Shown in pieces: positions 24,253 to 31,918 of a stretch of DNA of 50,099 nt (position 1 is its first letter; each line of letters starts with the position of its first letter). Made by a program: the position numbers and the translations under genes. The notes under the pieces were generated by a model that made no database searches, was not told the DNA's origin, and saw only the letters and a program-made list of their open reading frames with translations. The stretch is taken from contig JAZDMB010000042.1 of the NCBI GenBank assembly GCA_043801445.1, positions 1 to 50,099 on the forward strand. Direction: 5' to 3'. This DNA is from JAZDFP01 sp043801445. GTDB lineage: Bacteria > Planctomycetota > MHYJ01 > JACQXL01.

Positions 24253-24813
24253 GTGACAAATCATCTGATATATACTGACGCCGAACAAAAAATGCAGAAA
24301 GCACTGGAAGTTATGGTCAACGAATTCAAAGGTATCAGAACGGGCCGTGCATCACCGGCACTGGTGGAAAATATCCGGGTCGAATATTACGGCTCGCCCA
24401 CACCATTGAAACAAATCGCCAATATTTCCGTCCCTGAACCGCGGATGATTATCATTAAACCATATGACCAGACATTTCTTAAAGATATCGAAAAAGCAAT
24501 TATGACATCCGATACGGGAATAAATCCAAATAATGACGGCAAGCTCATAAGATTAAATTTACCGCCCTTAAGCGAGGAACGTCGAAAACAACTAAGTAAA
24601 GTAGCCAAAGATACCGCTGAAAAAGCCAAGGTATCCGTCCGCAATATCCGCCGTGACAGCATCCGCCTAGTCGAGGACGAGGAAAAGAAAAAAACCTTAA
24701 CAGAGGACGCCAAATTTAAACTCAAAGACGATTTGCAAGAACTAATCGAGAAAAATGAGAAACAGATTGACGAATTACTTAGCAAGAAAACAGCTGATAT
24801 AATGGAAATATGA
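24253..24813 (+). CDS. frr: Ribosome recycling factor
   Basis: This 186-residue factor splits post-termination ribosomes with EF-G. It carries VNEFKGIRTGRASPALVENI, SVPEPRMIIIKPYD and LPPLSEERRKQLSKVAKD. I place the start at the GTG at 24253, six bases after an AAGGAG ribosome binding site, rather than the TTG at 24247 that falls directly after it. The stop overlaps the next start by 4 bases (ATGA), so thiC is translationally coupled to it. Confidence 0.97.
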   Translation: MTNHLIYTDAEQKMQKALEVMVNEFKGIRTGRASPALVENIRVEYYGSPTPLKQIANISVPEPRMIIIKPYDQTFLKDIEKAIMTSDTGINPNNDGKLIRLNLPPLSEERRKQLSKVAKDTAEKAKVSVRNIRRDSIRLVEDEEKKKTLTEDAKFKLKDDLQELIEKNEKQIDELLSKKTADIMEI

Positions 24814-26183
24814 CACAACTAAAAAAAGCTCGATCCGGAGTGATTACAGAACAGATGCGTCTGATAGCCCGATCTGAAGATATTGTTCCGGAAAATCTGA
24901 GGGAACTGATTAAAGAAGGACGCGTCGTTCTTCTTTCCAACCGCCTGCGCTGGAAAAATCATCCGGATTTACCCCAAAAAGTTATTTGCGGCGTGGGCAA
25001 AAATTTACGGATAAAAGTTAATGCCAATATCGGAACTTCAAGTGATTATCAGGATATCAAAGACGAATTAAACAAATTAAAGATTGCCTGTGATGCAGGT
25101 GCTGATACCGTAATGGACCTATCCACTTCAGGAAATAGTAAAAATGTCCGCCGGGAACTCCTAGCTAAATCAACTATTCCCTTCGGGACAGTTCCTATCT
25201 ATGAAGCAATCGTCCAACTTTTCAAATCATCACCACTAACAGGGCAAGGTTCGGTGAAGCAGTCCCGTAAGGAACCGGCTTCTAAAAATATTCATAACGC
25301 CATAGAAAAACTCACTAAGGATAATATATTCAAAGCAATTGAAAACCATTGCCGTGACGGCGTGGATTTTATCACGGTGCATTGCGGCGTAACCGCTTCC
25401 GTCATATCGGCATTAGGAAAATATCCACGGACCGGCGGAATCGTCAGCCGGGGCGGCACTATCCTGGCTGAATGGATGAAGATTCACCGGAAAGAAAATC
25501 CACTCTATGAATATTTTGATGAACTGTTAGAAATCGCCCGTGAATATGACGTAGTGCTGAGTTTAGGCGATGGCCTCAGGCCCGGTGCGATATGCGATGC
25601 TTTTGACCGCGCCCAGATAGATGAATTAATGACGCTGGCTGAACTGGCGCGCCGTGCCCGTGCCGCAGACGTCCAGGTAATGATTGAAGGACCCGGCCAC
25701 GTCCCTCTTAACCAGATTCAGGCACAGGTTCAACTCCAGAAAACGCTCTGTAACGAAGCACCCTTTTATGTACTTGGTCCCTTGGTAACCGATATTGCGC
25801 CCGGCTATGACCACATTACTTCTGCTATCGGAGCCGCTATAGCCGGCTGGGCCGGTGCTGATTTTATCTGCTATGTCACGCCGAGTGAACATCTCGGATT
25901 ACCCACAGCTGATGACGTCAAGGAAGGTGTCATAGCGGCGCGTATTGCGGCACACGCGGCCGATATCGCCAAAGGCAATACCGCAGCCTGGGCACGCAAT
26001 AAATTATTCTCCCAATACCGCAGCCAGTGCAATTGGGAAAAACAGATTAAGCTCTCGATTGACCCTGAAAAAGCGGCCCGGTACCGAAATCTCAGAAAAA
26101 CTAAATCAGAAACCGCCTGCTCGATGTGCGGTGAAATATGCGTCTATTCAATTACTAATAAACCTAAGATTAAAACCAAATAG
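24810..26183 (+). CDS. thiC: ThiC-family radical SAM pyrimidine synthase (or benzimidazole-forming paralogue)
   Basis: The 457-residue protein matches ThiC: ANIGTSSDYQD, ADTVMDLSTSGN, HCGVTASVI, SLGDGLRPGAICD, MIEGPGHVPLNQI, and ACSMCGEICVY at the C-terminus. ThiC rearranges aminoimidazole ribotide into the thiamine pyrimidine using SAM and a [4Fe-4S] cluster. The C-terminal Cys spacing is CX2CX3C, one residue shorter than the classical CX2CX4C. It lacks the N-terminal extension of longer ThiC proteins. Anaerobic paralogues (BzaF type) make 5-hydroxybenzimidazole for B12, and the sequence alone cannot exclude that. There is an unusual 20-residue insertion near 145-165. No thiamine riboswitch is present because it overlaps frr. 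Confidence 0.88.
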   Translation: MTQLKKARSGVITEQMRLIARSEDIVPENLRELIKEGRVVLLSNRLRWKNHPDLPQKVICGVGKNLRIKVNANIGTSSDYQDIKDELNKLKIACDAGADTVMDLSTSGNSKNVRRELLAKSTIPFGTVPIYEAIVQLFKSSPLTGQGSVKQSRKEPASKNIHNAIEKLTKDNIFKAIENHCRDGVDFITVHCGVTASVISALGKYPRTGGIVSRGGTILAEWMKIHRKENPLYEYFDELLEIAREYDVVLSLGDGLRPGAICDAFDRAQIDELMTLAELARRARAADVQVMIEGPGHVPLNQIQAQVQLQKTLCNEAPFYVLGPLVTDIAPGYDHITSAIGAAIAGWAGADFICYVTPSEHLGLPTADDVKEGVIAARIAAHAADIAKGNTAAWARNKLFSQYRSQCNWEKQIKLSIDPEKAARYRNLRKTKSETACSMCGEICVYSITNKPKIKTK

Positions 26184-26199
26184 CCAAAACATATCACGT

Positions 26200-27471
26200 A
26201 TGATAAAATGTATTATCGGTCTCCAATGGGGTGATGAAGGCAAAGGCAAAATCGTTGATTATTTATCCTCAGTTTCCGATGTAGTCGTCCGCTATCAGGG
26301 CGGCAGTAATGCCGGCCATACCGTTGTCAAAAGCGGCAAGAAATTCGTCCTGCACTTAATCCCTTCGGGCATACTTCATCGCGGTGTTAAATGCGTCATT
26401 TCTAACGGTGTGGTTTTTGACCCGGCGCAGTTTATCAAAGAACTCAAAGGATTAAAATCGCGCGGTATTAGTATAGACAAAAATATATTTATCAGCGGAT
26501 TGGCTCATCTGGTAATGCCCTACCATAAAATGATGGACCAATTATCCGAGAAGCACTTAGGCGGCGATAAAATCGGAACAACCGGATTAGGTATCGGACC
26601 TTGTTACTCCGACAAATATGCCCGCACCGGATTGCGCATAAATGACCTCTTTAATAAACCGCTGTTCTACCAACGACTGAAGAATGCTCTTTACCTTAAA
26701 AATAAACTCTTCAGAGCGATGGGAATGAAAACATTATCACCCGACAAAATATATTCTGAATATCTCGCTTACGCCAAAATCATAAAACCTTTTGTTTCCG
26801 ATACCAGAAGCCTGCTTATGAATAACATCAGGCAGAACAAAAATATTCTATTGGAAGGCGCTCAAGGCACTTTTTTGGACATTGATTTCGGCACTTATCC
26901 TTTTGTTACCTCTTCTAATGCCTCATTGACAGGTGCTCCTTCAGGCACAGGTATCCCATTGTTAAAAGATAGTGTTGAAATTATCGGTATTCTTAAAGCA
27001 TACACAACCAGGGTGGGCGAGGGTCCTTTCCCAACCGAGAATACCGGAACACTAGGCAATGTTTTAAGGACACTGGGCGGCGAATTCGGAGCAACTACCG
27101 GCAGACCGCGCCGGTGCGGATGGCTGGATTTGGTCGCCACGCGCTATGCCATTGAACTTAATGCCATTACCTCTCTAACTATAACCAAATTGGATGTGCT
27201 CAGCCATCTGGCGCTGTTAAAAATAGCCGTTGCCTATAAATACAAAAATAAACTCCTCAAGAATTTTCCAGCCGACACTTCTATACTTTCAGAATGCGAA
27301 CCGGTATTCATAGATTTAAAAGGCTGGTATGATGATATCTCCCAGATAAAAAAATACCGCGACCTGCCTGATAGCGCCAAAAAATATCTGGAATTCATTG
27401 AAGCCAATGTCGGTATCCCGATAAAGATGATATCAGTCGGCGCTGAAGAAAAACAGATTATACAAAAATAA
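26200..27471 (+). CDS. purA: Adenylosuccinate synthetase
   Basis: The 423-residue enzyme condenses IMP and aspartate using GTP, the first committed step to AMP. The start is the ATG at 26200, giving MIKCIIGLQWGDEGKGKIVD; an open frame continues 85 codons upstream inside thiC but is not coding. Other motifs are RYQGGSNAGHTVV, GTTGLGIGPCYSDK, LLEGAQGTFLDIDFGTYPFV and TGRPRRCGWLD. It follows thiC by 16 bp in the same operon, which is not the usual place for purA. Confidence 0.98.
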   Translation: MIKCIIGLQWGDEGKGKIVDYLSSVSDVVVRYQGGSNAGHTVVKSGKKFVLHLIPSGILHRGVKCVISNGVVFDPAQFIKELKGLKSRGISIDKNIFISGLAHLVMPYHKMMDQLSEKHLGGDKIGTTGLGIGPCYSDKYARTGLRINDLFNKPLFYQRLKNALYLKNKLFRAMGMKTLSPDKIYSEYLAYAKIIKPFVSDTRSLLMNNIRQNKNILLEGAQGTFLDIDFGTYPFVTSSNASLTGAPSGTGIPLLKDSVEIIGILKAYTTRVGEGPFPTENTGTLGNVLRTLGGEFGATTGRPRRCGWLDLVATRYAIELNAITSLTITKLDVLSHLALLKIAVAYKYKNKLLKNFPADTSILSECEPVFIDLKGWYDDISQIKKYRDLPDSAKKYLEFIEANVGIPIKMISVGAEEKQIIQK

Positions 27472-27478
27472 AATATAC

Positions 27479-27546
27479 CCACAGATACACACGGATAAAC
27501 TCCGATAATTAATCTGCGTCCCAAAATTGGATAAATGATCTGTGGC
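27479..27546. repeat. CACAGAT-type inverted repeat between purA and uppS
   Basis: CCACAGATACACACGGATAA on the left faces AATCTGCGTCC and ATGATCTGTGG on the right in an imperfect dyad. It lies in the short gap between codirectional purA and uppS, and could attenuate transcription into uppS. Confidence 0.6.
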
Positions 27547-27556
27547 TTATTATTAT

Positions 27557-28258
27557 ATGAAACTACCGAATCACATAGCGATAATAATGGATGGGAACGG
27601 CCGCTGGGCGCGTGAAAAAGGGTTTTCACGCGTCAAGGGACACGAAAAAGGCGCGCAGGTCGTCAACGAGATTATCCGTGAAGCCGCCAAAATCCATCTC
27701 AAAAGACTCACGCTCTACGCATTCTCCAGCGAGAACTGGAAACGACCGCGATACGAAATAAATTTCCTGATGCGGCTCTTAAATAAATATCTCATCAAGG
27801 AAGAAAAAGAAATAATGGAAAACAACATCAGGTTCACCACCATCGGCCGGACCGAAAGTTTCCCGAACAAAACCCGTGAACTGATTGACCAACTAACAAA
27901 AAAAAGCAGTTCCAATACCGGCTTGACCCTATGTCTTGCCCTCAACTATGGGGCTCGTTCGGAAATTGTTGACGCTACTAAGAAAATCTGCCAGGCGTTT
28001 ATGGGAAAAAAGGTTGCGCTTGATGACATTAACGAAGAAACATTCAAGAAATATTTCTATGACCCTGATATGACTGACCCTGACCTTTTAATCAGGACCG
28101 GAGGCGAATACCGACTGAGCAATTTCCTGCTCTACCAGATGGCATACACCGAATTTTATATCACGACGACCTACTGGCCAGATTTTACCACAGAGCATTT
28201 TCACAAGACAATAGAAGAATACAATCACCGTGAACGCCGTTTCGGCGGAATCAAATAA
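27557..28258 (+). CDS. uppS: Isoprenyl transferase (undecaprenyl diphosphate synthase)
   Basis: This 233-residue cis-prenyltransferase makes undecaprenyl diphosphate, the carrier for peptidoglycan precursors. The diagnostic N-terminus is HIAIIMDGNGRWARE with the catalytic Asp at residue 12; it also shows LYAFSSENWKRP, TLCLALNYGARSE and DPDLLIRTGGEYRLSNFLL, and ends ERRFGG. I use the ATG at 27557; an upstream GTG (27542) would add five residues but lies in the repeat. It normally follows frr directly; here thiC and purA intervene. Confidence 0.97.
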   Translation: MKLPNHIAIIMDGNGRWAREKGFSRVKGHEKGAQVVNEIIREAAKIHLKRLTLYAFSSENWKRPRYEINFLMRLLNKYLIKEEKEIMENNIRFTTIGRTESFPNKTRELIDQLTKKSSSNTGLTLCLALNYGARSEIVDATKKICQAFMGKKVALDDINEETFKKYFYDPDMTDPDLLIRTGGEYRLSNFLLYQMAYTEFYITTTYWPDFTTEHFHKTIEEYNHRERRFGGIK

Positions 28259-28608
28259 TATTAAACTTACCATATTCTACCAAAAAGAACACAAAGTATT
28301 TTTCTCTCTGTGCTAATCTGTGTAATCTATGATTTCGTATTTATACCCTCAGCGCAACCACTGTACCTCTCTGCCGCCTCAAACCCACCAAAATTTTTAT
28401 ATTTCTGAACCTGCTTAAGAGAGAATAAAAGTATAGGATGGGTAGGTAGTAGGTATAGGGTATATACCTATAAGGTAAAGGAAGTGTTGGATAAAAATCT
28501 AAATCCAAATAACAAATTTCCAGAAAATCACTGGCTTACAGAAAATGACGGGCTGAAATCGATGAAAATCAAGGAAAAGGAGCGGCTGAATGTGTCCCAA
28601 GAAAAATA
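28259..28608. other. 350-bp intergenic region with repeat and possible small ORF
   Basis: From 28283 to 28328 there is a degenerate CACAGAT-type dyad (ACACAAAG...CTCTGTGCTAATCTGTG). A small GGTATAGGGTATATACCTATA dyad lies at 28452-28472. A possible short plus-strand ORF starts at 28487. No RNA gene was recognised. Confidence 0.45.
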
Positions 28609-28633
28609 TCATGGAAGAATATTAAAGGATTGA
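28487..28633 (+). CDS. Possible 48-aa protein (weak call)
   Basis: A frame starting TTG at 28487 (or GTG at 28484) encodes a 48-residue charged peptide (NPNNKFPENHWLTENDGL, then MKIKEKERLNVSQEKYHG) and ends in TGA at 28631-28633. AAGGAAG lies just upstream but close to the start. It overlaps the convergent Fn3-like gene by 25 bp. There is no homology I can name, so it may be chance. Confidence 0.22.
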   Translation: MDKNLNPNNKFPENHWLTENDGLKSMKIKEKERLNVSQEKYHGRILKD

Positions 28634-29037
28634 AATTCACCATAAGATGTCCCGGAAGAATTACCAGCGACTATCCTATATCCATATTCACCAATACCCA
28701 TTTGTAAATATAATGGGGTTATATTAGCTGAAACATTAACAGTGGTTATACCGTCACCAATGTTCTGAGGAGTAGTTGTGCCATTGATTGTCGCGAGCCC
28801 CGCACTTTCCCAGTAGAAATAACAGGTCGTATCAAAGCCGTTCGGATTGACTGTTCCGTTTAACGTGGCAGAATTATAATTTACATTAGTAGCCGATGTA
28901 GTGTTGACAATCGGTGCGCTACTACTTCCGCTGTTGGTGGTGTTGGTGTTCCCTAAACAGCCGCCATAATTAAATGTAGTAACATAAGCAATGCATAACA
29001 CACCGCTAATTATCATTAACAACCTTTTTTTATTCAT
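28609..29037 (-). CDS. Small secreted protein with Fn3-like repeat
   Basis: The 142-residue product has an export signal (RLLMIISGVLCIAYVTTF) followed by a Gly-Cys (NYGGCLGN), perhaps an imperfect lipobox, and a Ser/Thr/Asn-rich linker. The body has the fibronectin-like pattern SATLNGTVNPNGFDTTCYF, then YGYRIVAGNSSGTSYGE. This pattern is common in extracellular proteins of environmental bacteria, usually in several copies. With a single module and no catalytic part it may be a truncated member or a small surface protein. Confidence 0.72.
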   Translation of the reverse strand: MNKKRLLMIISGVLCIAYVTTFNYGGCLGNTNTTNSGSSSAPIVNTTSATNVNYNSATLNGTVNPNGFDTTCYFYWESAGLATINGTTTPQNIGDGITTVNVSANITPLYLQMGIGEYGYRIVAGNSSGTSYGEFQSFNILP

Positions 29038-29122
29038 AAAATACCCTCTTATATGATTTGGGATTATATAGTATTATGTTACCAAATAGAGTAAGCCAAG
29101 TCAAGAAAACTTCGTAACTTCT

Positions 29123-29185
29123 GCCACTAAAACACAAAGACACCAAAAATAAATTGGTCTTTCTTCTTAGTGTCTTGGTGGCTAA
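29123..29185. repeat. CACAAAGACACCA-type inverted repeat
   Basis: CCACTAAAACACAAAGACAC on the left faces TTAGTGTCTTGGTGG on the right, a clear dyad between two codirectional minus-strand genes. It is close to the 3' end of the ChaN-like gene and might help terminate it. Confidence 0.65.
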
Positions 29186-29207
29186 TCTTATACTTTCCTA
29201 TACCTAT

Positions 29208-30947
29208 TTACAAATGGTCTGTTTTTCTTAAATAGGTTTCTTTGACGCTCTGGACCCTTCTGATAAGATATAGATATTTATTCAATGGCTCATTTTTGGC
29301 ATCAAACGGATTAAGAAATAGTTCTCTTACTTCACTACGGTTGATTACTCCCTGTAATATGCTTTCGTAGAGTTTATCACCAAGGATATATCCCAATGCA
29401 TGGCTGATTCCAATAAATTCTTCTAATGAAAGATAAGAGATTTTCTTGTATGTTTCCCATGCATTGTTGTTAAGATAATCCCTTTCCCGTTTTTTGTGTT
29501 CCTTCACAAATATGGAAATTTCCTTTAATTCTTTGAGTTTAGGCTGCACAATCCAACGACGCTTATTTCGGGTCAGGAAATCCTCAAAATCAAGTTCTTT
29601 GTAGCACATTCGTTTATGATTAATAATCTTAGAGCCCAAGAAGCCTAATGCCTCTCGTAAGACCGTAGAATAGAAATTATCAGATGGAGTGCGGCGGGAC
29701 GGGATTTTTTTATCACGACTGTAATAATTATGAATAAAATGAGCGGATTGCTCGGCCGCATGATTTAGTGAAAAATTCGTCAGGCAGATGATATTATGTT
29801 TCTCTATAAAATAACTTTCCGTTTTTAATAAGTCTGTCTCAAGCCTTTTCACTTCTTCCGGTGAAAGCGTCTCTTTCTTAATATGTTTTAATAATTCAAA
29901 GTCATGGGATGTACAAACCGTCAGATCATCCAGAACGGGAACTTCCAAATCCATGAAATTACAGATGACCTTTATTAACTGAACTACTTCTTCAAGAAAG
30001 GAAGTGGAGGTATCTTTATCACACCAGTTCTTATGAATTAGGCAGGTTTGTAATTCTTTTTCACGATTATACCACTGGGTGCAAGATTGGAAAACTGTAA
30101 GAGGTGTGCTATTCATTACGCAATACACATTATCTTTAATTTGAACGGCATCAATAGTCTGCTCTTCACCTGTTTTAGCCAGTTGCCAGTATATACGCTC
30201 GCTATTCTGGCAGACAATAAGTTTTTTTGGCAATGATAAGTTCTTTTTAAGTATGATATCATCTACTTGAAGCGGCAGATGATTTTCACTGATATGCAGA
30301 TCACCGAAAAGAACGATAAAAATACTTTTAGAATTATTTAATAACGTCTTTGTAATTATCTTAGCCGCGGCGGCGTCTCTACGATATAAAGATTTTACTT
30401 TTTCTTCTTTACCAGTCCCTTGCACGTAAAGGCTATGTTCTGAATTTAATGCAATGACCTTAATTTGATGCTCCCGGACATAATCAATGATAATCCTATA
30501 ATTATTCCAATTAAATCCCCAGGTATTTTCATAATTAATAGACTCTAAAAATGATTTTTCATCCCCGCCTGAACGGGTGTCAAGTCGAGCAGGTATCTGG
30601 TTATTTATATAGCGGTCTAAAATATCCTGTGATTTGCTCTGAACCATCTCTAACCCAAGAATAATTTGACGGGAATCTTGAGGAAGTGCCTCTAAGATAC
30701 GAATAAGTGTTTCCTGGGATTGTCTCAAAGTATGATAATCACCCAGATAAACAATATCGGAATCAAGAATCGCTTCTATTAATTCTTGCTTGGTGGCAAC
30801 CCTGTTGTAATTACTGGTTAAACGTTTATAATCCTCATAGTATTTATCAATCTCAGGATTTTTGGAACAATAGTCATTATAAAGTTCTGATTTTAATCTT
30901 TTGACCAGTCGTTTCTGAATTTCTATAAGCTCTTCACGAACAGGCAT
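29208..30947 (-). CDS. ChaN-like protein with extended C-terminus
   Basis: The 579-residue protein has a ChaN/DUF399-like domain in the first 290 residues: DSDIVYLGDYHTLRQSQETL, IILGLEMVQSKSQDILDRYI, a Trp/Tyr-rich GFNWNNYRIIIDYV and FIVLFGDLHISENHL. ChaN proteins have been reported as haem-binding, but this one has no signal peptide or lipobox and so is probably cytoplasmic. The C-terminal half is helical and unrecognised, with LDDLTVCTSHDFELLKHIKK and a Lys/Arg-rich stretch (NKRRWIVQPKLKELKEISIF). A 31-bp family C palindrome (30563-30593) is in frame and adds RLDTRSGGDE. It lies downstream of panB on the same strand, 40 bp away. Confidence 0.75.
   Translation of the reverse strand: MPVREELIEIQKRLVKRLKSELYNDYCSKNPEIDKYYEDYKRLTSNYNRVATKQELIEAILDSDIVYLGDYHTLRQSQETLIRILEALPQDSRQIILGLEMVQSKSQDILDRYINNQIPARLDTRSGGDEKSFLESINYENTWGFNWNNYRIIIDYVREHQIKVIALNSEHSLYVQGTGKEEKVKSLYRRDAAAAKIITKTLLNNSKSIFIVLFGDLHISENHLPLQVDDIILKKNLSLPKKLIVCQNSERIYWQLAKTGEEQTIDAVQIKDNVYCVMNSTPLTVFQSCTQWYNREKELQTCLIHKNWCDKDTSTSFLEEVVQLIKVICNFMDLEVPVLDDLTVCTSHDFELLKHIKKETLSPEEVKRLETDLLKTESYFIEKHNIICLTNFSLNHAAEQSAHFIHNYYSRDKKIPSRRTPSDNFYSTVLREALGFLGSKIINHKRMCYKELDFEDFLTRNKRRWIVQPKLKELKEISIFVKEHKKRERDYLNNNAWETYKKISYLSLEEFIGISHALGYILGDKLYESILQGVINRSEVRELFLNPFDAKNEPLNKYLYLIRRVQSVKETYLRKTDHL
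30563..30593 (-). repeat. 31-bp GC palindromic element (family C), in frame in the ChaN-like gene
   Basis: CCCCGCCTGAACGGGTG then TCAAGTCGAGCAGG is the reverse complement of the element at 4963-4993, with about 26 of 31 matches. It is translated in frame in the ChaN-like domain. Confidence 0.78.
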
Positions 30948-30987
30948 AAAATAAATGAGGAACTAAAAACGCCAAGCGTCAAATAAT

Positions 30988-31851
30988 CTATTTTTGTGTT
31001 TTGGCCAGGTAATCCTCTAATTTTTTCAATTCTGCTGGAGAGATACTAAAAAAATGCTCCGGTTGAGGAAATTGATGTGTTTTTACATCAGTACGATATT
31101 TAGTGAGTGCTTCAGAAATTATTGGTGATAGATTGACATATTGTTTAACAAACTTGGGAGTAAAACATTGATAAAGCCCGAGGATATCATGAATAATGAG
31201 AAGTTGTCCATCACAGGCATCTCCTGCGCCGATACTGAAAATTAAAACTGATACGCTATTCCTGATTATTGATGTAACCTTTGTGGGAACACATTCTAAT
31301 AGAATACCAAAAACACCTGCTTTTTCTAAGGCTTTGGCATCTTCAATAAGAGAGAGAGCCGATTCCAAATCTTTACCCTGAGCCTTAAAACCGCCAAGCA
31401 TTGAACTTGATTGAGGCGTCAGCCCGATATGACCAACGACCGGGATACCGGCGTTAACAATTGCCTTTACCGTATCAGCAATACGCACACCACCTTCTAA
31501 TTTTATAGCATCACAATTCCCTTCTTTCATAAAACGACCTGCATTATAAACTGCTTCTGAAGCAGAAACTTGATAGGAAAGGAAAGGCATATCGCCGATA
31601 ACAAAAGCATTAGGAGCACCCCTCCGGACTGCCTGACAATGTAGTATTAATGTATCCATTGTAATCGGTAAAGTTGAGGAATTACCGTATACTACCATAC
31701 TGGCAGAATCTCCGACTAAAATCATTTCAATACCGGCTTGTTCAACAAGACTTGCCAGAGGATAATCATATGAAGTAAGCCACGAAATAGGTTCACCCTT
31801 TTTCTTTAACTCATAAAGATAAGGAATTGTTATTCTTTTCAATTCTGTCAT
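30988..31851 (-). CDS. panB: 3-methyl-2-oxobutanoate hydroxymethyltransferase
   Basis: The 287-residue enzyme makes ketopantoate in pantothenate and CoA biosynthesis. Diagnostic stretches are WLTSYDYPLASLVEQAG, ILVGDSASMVVYG with the metal-binding Asp, VIGDMPFLSYQ, AIKLEGG, and PVVGHIGLTPQS; length is typical. It lies directly downstream of the sensor kinase of the pilus block on the same strand, 67 bp away. panC and panD are not in the window. Confidence 0.95.
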   Translation of the reverse strand: MTELKRITIPYLYELKKKGEPISWLTSYDYPLASLVEQAGIEMILVGDSASMVVYGNSSTLPITMDTLILHCQAVRRGAPNAFVIGDMPFLSYQVSASEAVYNAGRFMKEGNCDAIKLEGGVRIADTVKAIVNAGIPVVGHIGLTPQSSSMLGGFKAQGKDLESALSLIEDAKALEKAGVFGILLECVPTKVTSIIRNSVSVLIFSIGAGDACDGQLLIIHDILGLYQCFTPKFVKQYVNLSPIISEALTKYRTDVKTHQFPQPEHFFSISPAELKKLEDYLAKTQK

Positions 31852-31918
31852 AATATAAATATTTAAAGGTTAATTAATTTGTCAGGTTTATTATTCTTAA
31901 TTCTTATTGTGTGTATAA

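Noticed and set aside
25945..26199. An 85-residue N-terminal extension of PurA.
   Set aside because: It overlaps the end of thiC in another frame; the ATG at 26200 gives the standard PurA start GLQWGDEGKGK.
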